Numbered from the stretch's first letter, positions 6,119-13,417 are shown. The stretch: DNA of 21,273 nucleotides from Candidatus Hydrogenedentota bacterium (GCA_003697085.1 RFFU01000006.1:1-21273); one strand, 5' to 3'. The notes: generated by a model from the sequence alone, not told the origin. Numbers and translations: made by a program.

Positions 6119-8350
6119 TCACGAGGAGACGGAGATCAGAACGTCCGGTTTCACCTCGGCCACCGACCGGGTTCCCGTCAGGATCAAGGCGCGTTCCAAT
6201 TCCTCGCAGAGCGTCTCCCAAAAGAGGCGAACGCCCTCCTCGCCGGCCCCGACGGCGGCGATTGCGACCGGGCGACCGATGAGGCAGAATTCCGCGCCGA
6301 GCGCCAGCATCTTGAGGACGTCTTCGCCGGTCCGGATTCCTCCATCGACGCCGATCCGTATGGCGCCCTTGACGGCCGAGACAATCTCGGGGAGCACGTC
6401 CGCGGTACCCGGCATCTGATCCATTACGCGACCGCCGTGATTCGAGACGACGAGGGCGGCCGCTCCCGCCCGAACGGCCAGTTCGGCGTCATACGGGGTC
6501 ATCACACCCTTGAGGATGAACGGGCGTTCGGACTGGTAAGCCAGTTCCCGCAGTTCATCGACGCTTTTCGGAGAGACGGCTTGACCGCGGCGGCGCATCG
6601 TGAGGAAAGCAGCCCCGTCGATATCGACACCGACGGCGACACACCCTGCAGCCTCCGCCGCCCGGATTCGGGTCCGAATCTCCTCCTGCGACCGAGGTTT
6701 GAAGATCGGAACCGCATGACCGCGGACGAGGGATGCAGCCTCGAGGCCGATGCGGTATTTTTCCGGGGTCGCACCGTCGCCCAGCCACGCGATCGTCCCC
6801 GCCTTGACCGAACCGTTTACGACCGCCCGCGCGTACTCCTCCTCCGTGATCGCTCCGCCCATATTCGTCACGGTTCCGGTCACCGGAGCGGCCATCACCG
6901 GAAACGCAAGTTCGACGCCGAAGAAATCCGCGACCAGCCTGGGAGTGGAAACATCGTGAATGACCCGCTCGCGGATTCGATACTGTTCGAGCGCCTCGAG
7001 ATTGTTCATAAAGGTCTTCCCGGTCCCAATCCCTCCCATTCCGGGCATCATTCCGGCGCAATAGACGCCGTCGCAAACCCGGCAGGCGCGGCAGATCCTG
7101 CCGAACTTCTGCCTCGCCTGAGCCGCGACGATCTGCGGCGTCAGGGTCCGTTCGCTCTTCGTTTCGATCACAATCATCTCGAAGGCACGGCGGAGAATGG
7201 CCTCACACTCGTCGTAACTTGCTCCCGCCACAATCACGTGGCCTTGTTTCTCCATATTCGATCTCGGAGGATTCACGACGTCGCCGATACGGCAGTTGAG
7301 GATTACCTCCGCCACGCCGGGAAGGGAACGCGCATCCCGGATGCCGTCAATCTTGGTAACAACGCCCGGAGTGGAAATAATCGCGCGTTCCATCGCAACG
7401 CGATTCTGAAACCGCGGGATCTCCGGTTTCACGCCCAGCGCGATCTCGATGGCTCCCCGAATCATCGAGTAGCCGGTTGCCAGCGGAAAGGTGTGGGAGC
7501 TCATCCATCCGCCCGAAAGTCTCGCGGCGACTTCTCCCACCATCGGCCCGTCGGGAGTGAGTTTGATGTCGCCCTTGGCGGCACCGGTCGTGATTCCCAA
7601 GGCTCGGACCGCCTTCAGCATCACCGCCTCGACCTCCCGCAGGACCGAGTCCGGTTCCCGCGTCGGCAACGTGTGGCCGAGTTCCACGAAATAGGGCGGC
7701 AAACCGATGATCCGGTCGGCGATTCCGATGCAGATGATATCGCCATCCCAAACGAGGGCATCGATGGAAAGTTCGGGTCCGGTCATCATCTTCTCGACGA
7801 TCACTTCCCCGGTCGTGGAGCAGGACTTGGCATACCGAAAGGCCGGTTCCAGCGTTCCCGGACCCGTGGCCCGGCTCACCCCGCGCGCGCCCATATTGTC
7901 CACCGGTTTCAACACGACCGGATATCCGATTTCGTTTGCGGCCTCCTTCGCCTCCTCGATCGTCCAGACGCCCTTGAAATCCGGAACCGCGACGCCTCCT
8001 TCCCGCAGTGCTCGGCGCATCTTCACCTTATGTGTCGCATTCTCCGCGGCTTCGTAGTGGATGCCCGGCAACCCCAGCGCTCCCGAAACCGCGGCAACGG
8101 TGAGCGAAGCGTCGGTTCCGACGGTGAGCACTCCTCTCAAACTATGCCGGTACTGTCGCGCGACGCGGACCGTCCCCTCGACATCCTTCGTGGACATCAC
8201 GATCGGGATGTCCGCCAGCGCCAAACCGACGGCGTCGGGATTGTAATCGGTAACGAGCGTCTTGAGTCCCATCTCCCGCGCGATATTGATCGCAGGGACC
8301 TGCATCGGTCCTGCTCCGACAATCAGAATCGTCGCTTCGCGGCCCAGCAC
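6119..8350 (-). CDS. ATP-grasp ligase fused to FMN-dependent alpha-hydroxy-acid oxidase
   Basis: This 743-residue protein has two enzymes in one frame. Residues 5-110 form a Rossmann-like pre-ATP-grasp domain (ATILIVGAGPMQVPAINIAR), and 115-400 an ATP-grasp domain of carbamoyl-phosphate-synthase type (GYPVVLKPVDNMGARGVSRA, EVIVEKMMTGPELSIDALV, GEVAARLSGGW). A linker leads to a four-cysteine motif at 420-431 (CRACRVCDGVYCAG) and PGMGGIGTG, the N-terminal signature of bacterial lactate-oxidase-like proteins. The FMN_dh barrel (about 465-735) has FILKGV (Lys614), SNHGGR (His638) and GVDGGIRTGEDV. It should join an acid to an amine or similar with ATP, and oxidise an alpha-hydroxy acid to a keto acid. 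The GTG at 8350 follows GAAGG and lies 4 bp after the aldolase stop. The open frame to 8545 is only overlap with that gene. Confidence 0.85.
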   Translation of the reverse strand: MLGREATILIVGAGPMQVPAINIAREMGLKTLVTDYNPDAVGLALADIPIVMSTKDVEGTVRVARQYRHSLRGVLTVGTDASLTVAAVSGALGLPGIHYEAAENATHKVKMRRALREGGVAVPDFKGVWTIEEAKEAANEIGYPVVLKPVDNMGARGVSRATGPGTLEPAFRYAKSCSTTGEVIVEKMMTGPELSIDALVWDGDIICIGIADRIIGLPPYFVELGHTLPTREPDSVLREVEAVMLKAVRALGITTGAAKGDIKLTPDGPMVGEVAARLSGGWMSSHTFPLATGYSMIRGAIEIALGVKPEIPRFQNRVAMERAIISTPGVVTKIDGIRDARSLPGVAEVILNCRIGDVVNPPRSNMEKQGHVIVAGASYDECEAILRRAFEMIVIETKSERTLTPQIVAAQARQKFGRICRACRVCDGVYCAGMMPGMGGIGTGKTFMNNLEALEQYRIRERVIHDVSTPRLVADFFGVELAFPVMAAPVTGTVTNMGGAITEEEYARAVVNGSVKAGTIAWLGDGATPEKYRIGLEAASLVRGHAVPIFKPRSQEEIRTRIRAAEAAGCVAVGVDIDGAAFLTMRRRGQAVSPKSVDELRELAYQSERPFILKGVMTPYDAELAVRAGAAALVVSNHGGRVMDQMPGTADVLPEIVSAVKGAIRIGVDGGIRTGEDVLKMLALGAEFCLIGRPVAIAAVGAGEEGVRLFWETLCEELERALILTGTRSVAEVKPDVLISVSS

Positions 8351-8354
8351 AGCG

Positions 8355-9152
8355 CTACCTTCCCAACCGCCGGCGCAAAGCGCGGATGCGCTCTTGCGCT
8401 CCCGGCAGTCCTTCCACGCGGCAAAGGAGAATTTCGACCTCCAAAGCCGCTTTGACCGCGTTCGAAAGGTTCTGCTCTCCCGTCCGCGCCACCTCGAACG
8501 CAAAATTCCGCGTATTGACACAACTCGGTCCCACCTGTTCCACAAGCCCGCGGACTCTTCCCGGCGTGATTCCGCCGCCCACCGAGGTCACATACCCGCG
8601 ATGCCGTGCGGCTTGGATGACCCGACGCGTCCAGCGCGTTACCTTTTCCGCCTCGAGCGGTTCCCCGGCCGACTTCGCCAGATCACTTCGGCCCACGGTC
8701 ACCTGTCCCACCGGTCTGTCCTGCGCTTCCTCGAGAATGCGATCCAAAACGCGAAGGGCCGTTACCGTCTCGATATTGATCCCCAACCCCCAGGCCGTAC
8801 GGCGCCAAAAGGTCTTGTCGGTGCCGAGGCGAAATCGGCGAAAAATCCGCGTTCCGAAGACTTCTTTCGCGGCGGCCGCATAATCCCGCAATGCGTAGGG
8901 CGATTCCACCATCGGCGCAATCACGCGTCGAATTCCCAACTCGCGGCAGAGCCGAAGATCTCCTCGAGCCGCCGGCCCCCCGATCTTCATTTCGAAGAGA
9001 ATCACATCGCCGTATGTTTCCCACCTCCTCCGAACGTCGTCGTGGGTCAACCCCTCATCCTCGGTTGCAATCTTAAAGAGACGACAGCCGAACTCCTCAA
9101 CGAGCCGGCGCATACCGTCACGGACTCTTCTTTTTAAAACTCCGCTTGCCAT
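8355..9152 (-). CDS. HpcH/HpaI-type aldolase (citrate-lyase beta/aldolase superfamily)
   Basis: This 265-residue TIM-barrel protein has, in order, ILFEMKIGG (52-59), VIAPMVESPYALRDY (78-91, matching the PMV-S--EA segment), GINIETVTAL with Glu128 and VTVGRSDLAKSAG with Asp157. Glu128 and Asp157 align with the two divalent-metal ligands of HpcH/HpaI aldolases, which cleave or form 2-keto-3-deoxy acids with pyruvate as one partner. The substrate is unknown and the protein is divergent. The start is ATG at 9152 with GGGGAGG upstream; the TTG at 9173 is not needed. It overlaps the PseG-like gene's region by none (10-bp gap) and is 4 bp before the fusion gene. In this setting it may supply or replace the condensation step of a sugar-acid pathway (inference). 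Confidence 0.75.
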   Translation of the reverse strand: MASGVLKRRVRDGMRRLVEEFGCRLFKIATEDEGLTHDDVRRRWETYGDVILFEMKIGGPAARGDLRLCRELGIRRVIAPMVESPYALRDYAAAAKEVFGTRIFRRFRLGTDKTFWRRTAWGLGINIETVTALRVLDRILEEAQDRPVGQVTVGRSDLAKSAGEPLEAEKVTRWTRRVIQAARHRGYVTSVGGGITPGRVRGLVEQVGPSCVNTRNFAFEVARTGEQNLSNAVKAALEVEILLCRVEGLPGAQERIRALRRRLGR

Positions 9153-9162
9153 TCCGCCTCCC

Positions 9163-10167
9163 CTAAAATCCAATCAGTTCCCGTATCTCCGTCACGATCC
9201 GGTCCAACCCCTCCCCGTCCACCAGTTCCCGGATTTTTTCCGCCATTCCTTCTCTTCTTTCCTTATCGGCCAGTTCTTTCAAGATCCCGGGGAGCTTCCG
9301 CACGTTTTCTCTCGTTCCCACGCCGAGATCGATCACGGCGCCGGCTTGCCGAAACGGTGTCACGTTCCGGGCTTGGACGTCGCTTTGCGAAAGCACAACG
9401 GCTGGGACCCCCAGAAACGCCGCTTCACAAAGTGTAATCCCTCCCGAAACGACAGCAACATCGGCGGAAGCGAACGCTTTACCGAGATGCAGCGGCCGAT
9501 CAAGAATCCGAAACTCCCGCGACGTCTTGAGCAGAACCCGATTCAGTTCCTCTTCCTTCTTGAACGCGGGACCGACCACCACCATAAGATCGACATCGGA
9601 ATCGAACGCGTCGAGGGCCTTGATCGCCTCGATCGTTATTCCCGCCGGATCACTTCCCCCGAAGGCGAGAAGGACCGACTGAAGTTCACGCACGCGACGA
9701 CGCGGAGCCACGGCCGTGATCTCGGGCGAAAGGATCACGTAATCGAGCCCAAGAAGATAGCGGGTGCCGGTTACCATCTTCTCGGGATTGGTCCGCGTGG
9801 TGAGATTGGCGTCCACGACGAGATCCGCGAGATAGCGGCCGTCGCCGAGATCATCGAACGTGACAACGGCGCATTCCGCCTCCTTGAACGGAAGCATCCG
9901 TTCATGAGTCGTGTTGCCGACATCCATCACGACAACCGCGGGACCGACGTCCAACACGGCGTCGGCTTCCTCCTCCGGGTCTTCGAGGATGATCGTCCTC
10001 CTTGCGCCCCGCTCTCTCAAAAACGGCTCCGCCGAAGCCGCGCGGGAGGTCACGAAGACAACCTCGTCGGCTCGCTCCCGAAGCGCTCGGCCCAAAACCG
10101 CCATCCGCGCCGCGTTCCCCAGCCCGATCTCGGGCGAGGCATCGACGCGAATCGCGATCACCGCCAC
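9163..10167 (-). CDS. PseG-like nucleotide-sugar hydrolase/glycosyltransferase-fold protein
   Basis: This 334-residue GT-B-like protein resembles PseG (UDP-2,4-diacetamido-trideoxyhexose hydrolase) and SpsG. The N-terminus IAIRVDASPEIGLGNAARM fits the R-D-S--IG-GH--R signature. FGGSDPAG (about 180) fits the GG-DP nucleotide loop, and SGGITLCEAAFLGVPAVVL fits the C-terminal donor-site motif. PseG removes UDP from the sugar before condensation to pseudaminic acid. The histidine of the GxGH motif, catalytic in Campylobacter PseG, is Asn18 here, so it may not be a classical hydrolase. The best start is GTG at 10167 with only a weak ribosome site; no in-frame ATG exists nearby. It lies 28 bp after the acetyltransferase gene. 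Confidence 0.8.
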   Translation of the reverse strand: MAVIAIRVDASPEIGLGNAARMAVLGRALRERADEVVFVTSRAASAEPFLRERGARRTIILEDPEEEADAVLDVGPAVVVMDVGNTTHERMLPFKEAECAVVTFDDLGDGRYLADLVVDANLTTRTNPEKMVTGTRYLLGLDYVILSPEITAVAPRRRVRELQSVLLAFGGSDPAGITIEAIKALDAFDSDVDLMVVVGPAFKKEEELNRVLLKTSREFRILDRPLHLGKAFASADVAVVSGGITLCEAAFLGVPAVVLSQSDVQARNVTPFRQAGAVIDLGVGTRENVRKLPGILKELADKERREGMAEKIRELVDGEGLDRIVTEIRELIGF

Positions 10168-10195
10168 AGCGACACCATCCCCGACACCTTTTTCC

Positions 10196-10786
10196 TTAGA
10201 GATCTTCGGCGGCCCGTGGAAGGAAGTCCTCTTCTGTCACCCGGTAAAGGCGGCCGCACCGCGCGCAGCGGTATTCACCGGTCAGGGTGCCGATCCTTCC
10301 CGCCAGTTCTCCGCAGGCACAGACATAGCCGTAGGGGCGAGCCGGCGCACCGACCACGACCGTGTAAGGAGGTACGTCCTTCGTCACCACGGCCCCGGCG
10401 CCGACGAAGGAGTACTCGCCCAGCGTCACGCCACAGACGATCGTTGCGTTGGCACCGATGGAGGTTCCGCGTTTCACCAGTGTGTCGCGAAACTCGTCCT
10501 TCCGCTCCACCTCGGCACGAGGATTGAGCACATTCGTAAAGACACAGGACGGACCGCAAAAGACTCCGTCCTCGAGGGTGACTCCGGTATAGACGGAGAC
10601 GTTGTTCTGAAGTTTACAGCGCGAGCCGATCCGAACGTTTCGGTCCACGAAAACATTCTGGCCGAGGATGCAGTCTTTCCCAATTACGGCTCCCGGCATA
10701 ATGTGGCAAAAGTGCCACACGCTTGTTCCGTCCCCAATCACCGCTCCTTCGTCCACCACGGCCGTCGGATGTATCTTCGCTCCCAT
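10196..10786 (-). CDS. Left-handed beta-helix N-acetyltransferase (WbpD/WlbB-like) with zinc-ribbon-like tail
   Basis: This 196-residue protein is built of hexapeptide repeats from residue 4 to about 148 ([51 protein letters not shown]). [11 protein letters not shown] (83-93) and [13 protein letters not shown] are typical of UDP-amino-sugar acyltransferases such as WbpD/WlbB, which acetylate a 3- or 4-amino group of a nucleotide sugar. After residue 152 the tail has Cys156 and Cys158, then Cys174 and Cys177 (CACGE...CARCGRLY), resembling a metal-binding ribbon. The ATG at 10786 is preceded by GGAAAGG. It is second in the operon and would act early, on the amino sugar before the PseG-like step. 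Confidence 0.87.
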   Translation of the reverse strand: MGAKIHPTAVVDEGAVIGDGTSVWHFCHIMPGAVIGKDCILGQNVFVDRNVRIGSRCKLQNNVSVYTGVTLEDGVFCGPSCVFTNVLNPRAEVERKDEFRDTLVKRGTSIGANATIVCGVTLGEYSFVGAGAVVTKDVPPYTVVVGAPARPYGYVCACGELAGRIGTLTGEYRCARCGRLYRVTEEDFLPRAAEDL

Positions 10787-10851
10787 TGCGCCTTTCCTTT
10801 CTCCTCCCTATCGGCTCGTCTCCCGCCGCCGCCTTTCCGCCGCGTGCTTTG

Positions 10852-11313
10852 TCATCGCGGCGGGCGGGATGCCTTCTCTCGCGCCCCGTTCCCCGTTTGG
10901 CCTTCCTGCACGTCGCTTTCTTCACAAAGTCCGTTCAACCACTGCCTCAATCGTTTCCCTTGCCCCGCCACAACGGCTTCGGCAGCGACCGCCGTGACCG
11001 CCCCGTCGAGCGCCAGCAGCTCGAGCGCCGGGCGCGGATCTTCTCTCCGAACCATCTCCGCCTTCGAAAGCAGACGGTTCAGCACGTCGTTGAGCCGCTT
11101 CCAATCGTCTTCATTCGCGGAACACCCGTCGCATACCTCACCGAAAAGATCGCGATAGACCTCTGTGAACTCCGCCAGCGATTCCGCCCGCGGGTCGAGC
11201 AGAGGCTCGGGGAGCGCCACACCCGCACGATCTCGATTCTCCTTCTCCGCCTTCAAGACTTCCTCGCGTCTCCTCGTGGTTGCTCTTTTTCGTTTTCCCT
11301 TCCTCTTCCCCAT
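10852..11313 (-). CDS. Hypothetical protein, first gene of the flagellar-glycan operon
   Basis: This 153-residue protein matches no family I recognise. It begins with a strongly basic segment (MGKRKGKRKRATTRRREEV), followed by an acidic, helix-rich core (SLAEFTEVYRDLFGEV, WKRLNDVLNRLLSKAEMV, PALELLALDGAVTAVAA). It ends in a tail rich in Gly, Arg and Glu. Two core cysteines occur as CDGC. No signal peptide or membrane segment is seen. The start is uncertain: ATG 11313 has only a GC-rich upstream stretch, and an in-frame GTG lies at 11352. It is 65 bp from the acetyltransferase gene and on the same strand, so it is probably cotranscribed. The regular amino-acid pattern supports a real gene, but function is unknown. 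Confidence 0.6.
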   Translation of the reverse strand: MGKRKGKRKRATTRRREEVLKAEKENRDRAGVALPEPLLDPRAESLAEFTEVYRDLFGEVCDGCSANEDDWKRLNDVLNRLLSKAEMVRREDPRPALELLALDGAVTAVAAEAVVAGQGKRLRQWLNGLCEESDVQEGQTGNGAREKASRPPR

Positions 11314-11456
11314 ACGCCGCCCCGGGATACTTCTCCAGGATACTTTCCTCACGACCGAGGTCCATTGTTTTTCGATAGGGTTGATAGGGGAACAGGAAAG
11401 GGAGACGAAAAGGGGATGGGAAGCGCTTCCTGCGACCGAAGGCCTGCCTCCTTCGT

Positions 11457-11663
11457 TGTTATGCCGAGGCGCTCCAGCGCCCAGGAATCCCCGCCATAAG
11501 TCATCCCGCGCTGGCGGCGCCCCCCCTCACCCCGACCCTCTCCCCGGCGGGGCGAGGGAGAATAAGACGGTTGCCGGCAATCTCGGGGGATTCCTCGTCG
11601 GGCTACGCCCTCCTCGGAATGACAGGGAGAGCGTCGCTCCGCGCCGTCTCGCCCGGAATAACA
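11457..11663. repeat. Dispersed palindromic repeat, copy 4 (168 bp plus tail)
   Basis: The left end is diverged (TGTTATGCCGAGG, 11457-11469) and the right end is intact (CCTCGGAATGACA, 11612-11624). The internal GAGGAATCCCC-like, CCCGACCCTCTCCCCGGCGG and GGGGGATTCCTCG blocks match copies 2 and 3. A tail repeats GTCGCTCCGC...CCGGAATAACA. It lies just upstream of the flagellar-glycan operon, close to where its promoter should be. Confidence 0.75.
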
Positions 11664-11693
11664 TCGGGGAGGTGATGGATACGTTGCTTTGTG

Positions 11694-11983
11694 TCCGGAC
11701 CGGAGTTCTGCAGGTTCCCGAAAAAAAGGATACACCACAAAGACACAGAGATCACAGAGGACGAAATGAAAAAAAGGAAGAGACCCCAGAAAACCCGCGG
11801 ATTCAACGCATTGGGGTTTTTCTTTTCCTCTTTTCCGCGCGGGGTAAACCTTTCCTTCAAGTTTTACGCTTTCAGAAAACAACATTCGCCGGTCTCGTCT
11901 TCCTTTCTTTCTCCGTGACTTCTCCGTGTCCTCCGTGTTCTCTGTGGTTTCCTCGTATGCGACTTGCAGGAGTCCGGTCCGGA
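11694..11983. mobile_element. About 290-bp MITE-like element with 21-bp terminal inverted repeats
   Basis: The ends are inverted repeats matching at 18 of 21 positions: TCCGGACCGGAGTTCTGCAG on the left (11694-11714) and TTGCAGGAGTCCGGTCCGGA on the right (11963-11983). Just inside are a second pair of arms: CACAAAGACACAGAGATCAC near 11729 and TCCGTG-containing direct repeats at 11910-11950. The centre has no gene. The right 74 bp (11905-11978) match 20297-20370 at 69 of 74 positions. No transposase and no clear target-site duplication are seen, so mobility is inferred from structure only. Confidence 0.6.
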
Positions 11984-12139
11984 GGTGGATGTGGCAAGCC
12001 AGGGAGACATAATCGACGAGGCAAAAAAGAATTTACGTGAATCGCTTGAACTTTTTTTGAAATGGCTTCGGCAGCGGTAAATAAAAAAAGGCTTCATGAG
12101 GAGATTTATGTTACGAATGTGAAGGTAAACGTCGGGTAA
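11967..12139 (+). pseudogene. HicB-family antitoxin remnant (5'-truncated and frameshifted)
   Basis: From about 11979 the frame reads PEVDVASQGDIIDEAKKNL and RESLELFL, the core of HicB antitoxins (CPELDVASQGD--EEA--NL-EALELF). It then meets a stop at 12078. One base shift at the run of seven T (12052-12058) restores the expected end: FFEMASAAVNKKRLHEE and IYVTNVKVNVG then TAA (12137-12139), which is the usual HicB C-terminus. One extra T would repair the frame. The N-terminal part is missing because the MITE-like element ends at 11983, inside or right next to the gene. No hicA is visible. A sequencing error in the T run could mimic the frameshift, but not the lost 5' end. Confidence 0.7.
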
Positions 12140-12190
12140 ATTCCAAACTCTTTCAGGCAGGGAACTTTGTCGCAGTTCGGCCGGCTCTGG

Positions 12191-13255
12191 CTAAAGGTTT
12201 CGTTTCCAAACTCCAGGAATCTTCCTTCCGCAGTCCGGGCAGCGGCCCTCGCGGGTGACACGACAGGAGAAGACCTGAAAGTGTCTTCGTTCCACAAGGA
12301 CCGCACCGCAGCCGGCGCAGGCGGTATCTTCCGTCCTTCCTACCCTCCCGGGACGGTTCCCGCAATAGACATAACGCATTCCCTCCTCGCGGGCGGTCTC
12401 GAAAAGACGAAGCAGATCCTCGGGCTGCGTTGCGCGTTTGTCGCGCATCTTGTAATCCGGATGAAACGCGGTCAGATGCCACGGGATTTCGGGATCGATC
12501 CCCGCGAGAAACCGCGCCATCCTTCGAATCTCCTCCTCGTCGTCGTTCCACTCGGGAACGATCAAAGTGACGATCTCCGTGTGAAATCCACGTGTCACCA
12601 CCTCGGAAATCGAATCGAGAACCCGCGCAAGAGACCCGCCGAGTTGGCGATAGGCGGATTGGTTCATCGCCTTGAGGTCGATCTTGATCATATCGAGTCG
12701 GGGCCGGAGGAAATCGAGCACTTCGGGAGTCGCGTTTCCGTTGGAGACGAACGCGGTCAAGAGCCCCGCTTCGCGCGCACGATCGAAAACGGCCGCGGAC
12801 CACTCGGCCGTGATCAACGGCTCGTTGTAGGTCGAACAAATGATCGCACAGTCGTACCGCCGGGCGGCCTCGACGAGGTCCGCCGCATCGATCGGACGCA
12901 GCGATTCCGTTGCCGCCGGATCCTTGAGCGCCTGCGAAGTCAGCCAATTCTGGCAATAGGGACATTTTAAGTCACAACCGAGCATCCCGAAGGAGAGGGC
13001 GGAAGCGCCGGGAAGGACGTGGAAGAAGGGCTTCTTCTCGATCGGATCGACCTGCACTCCGGCGACGTACCCGAACGGGACCTTCAGCGTCTCTCCCTCG
13101 ACGAAACGAACCTTGCATGCCCCACGACGATTCGGTTCCACGACGCACCGGTGGCCGCAGGCAAGGCAACGAATCGCACCGTTCCGTTCCTTCCGTACAA
13201 GGGCCTCCGCAGCCTCGGAGGTGTATCGATCCAGAGGTGTCAACAATCCCGCCAT
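12191..13255 (-). CDS. amrS: AmmeMemoRadiSam system radical SAM enzyme (AmrS)
   Basis: The protein has 354 residues from the ATG at 13255. An N-terminal cysteine set (IRCLACGHRCVVEP, then RRGACKVR) precedes the radical SAM cluster motif GCDLKCPYCQNW (CxxxCxxC). Later come CSTYNEPLI, FVSNGNATPEVL, DLKAMN and WHLTAFHPDYKM, all typical of the AmrS family, and a C-terminal zinc site (CAGCG...CPDCGRKIPGVW). AmrS is a pyruvate-formate-lyase-activase-like protein found with Memo and AMMECR1 homologues; those partners are not in this window. An ATG at 13267 would overlap the perfect -10 TATAAT (13266-13271), so the ATG at 13255, 10 nt after it, is chosen. Confidence 0.9.
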   Translation of the reverse strand: MAGLLTPLDRYTSEAAEALVRKERNGAIRCLACGHRCVVEPNRRGACKVRFVEGETLKVPFGYVAGVQVDPIEKKPFFHVLPGASALSFGMLGCDLKCPYCQNWLTSQALKDPAATESLRPIDAADLVEAARRYDCAIICSTYNEPLITAEWSAAVFDRAREAGLLTAFVSNGNATPEVLDFLRPRLDMIKIDLKAMNQSAYRQLGGSLARVLDSISEVVTRGFHTEIVTLIVPEWNDDEEEIRRMARFLAGIDPEIPWHLTAFHPDYKMRDKRATQPEDLLRLFETAREEGMRYVYCGNRPGRVGRTEDTACAGCGAVLVERRHFQVFSCRVTREGRCPDCGRKIPGVWKRNL

Positions 13256-13265
13256 CACGACTTCC

Positions 13266-13295
13266 ATTATAACGGAAAACAGACACGTCGGCCAA
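13266..13295 (-). promoter_or_regulatory. Promoter of amrS, apparently giving a leaderless transcript
   Basis: On the minus strand a perfect TATAAT (13271-13266) follows TTGGCC (13295-13290) at 18-nt spacing. The expected transcription start (about 13259-13257) lies 2-4 nt before the ATG at 13255, leaving no room for a ribosome site on the mRNA. Confidence 0.5.
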
Positions 13296-13314
13296 AAGGG
13301 GAAATTCTTGCTAC

Positions 13315-13362
13315 AGAGAACTTTGCCACCGAGACCCAGAGACTCAGAGACACAGAGAAGAA
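13315..13362. repeat. GAGACxCAGAG short-repeat arm
   Basis: CCACCGAGACCCAGAGACTC and AGAGACACAGAGAAG are degenerate tandem units. They resemble the left arms at 11729-11760 and 20148-20170. This is probably a half-copy of the 11694-11983 element family without its right end. Confidence 0.55.
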
Positions 13363-13417
13363 AAGTGGAAGGGAAGAAAAACGGAGGAACTCCTGAACGA
13401 GGAATCCCGCATCACCG

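Noticed and set aside
5272-6282. 336-codon plus-strand open frame
   Set aside because: Antisense to the Maf gene and the 3' end of the fusion gene; no motif or ribosome site.
6437-8455. 672-codon plus-strand open frame
   Set aside because: It is antisense to the ATP-grasp/FMN fusion gene, whose domains are clear. The translation is rich in Arg, Asp and His without any recognisable motif, a GC-rich shadow frame.
8351-8545. 65-codon N-terminal extension of the ATP-grasp/FMN fusion
   Set aside because: It overlaps the aldolase gene in another frame, and the Rossmann-like start (ATILIVGAGP) begins right after the GTG at 8350.
11138-11365. 75-codon minus-strand frame starting MDLGREESILEKYPGA
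   Set aside because: Begins at an ATG without ribosome site and degenerates into Gly/Ser/Arg-rich sequence; the overlapping 153-residue frame has a more protein-like core.
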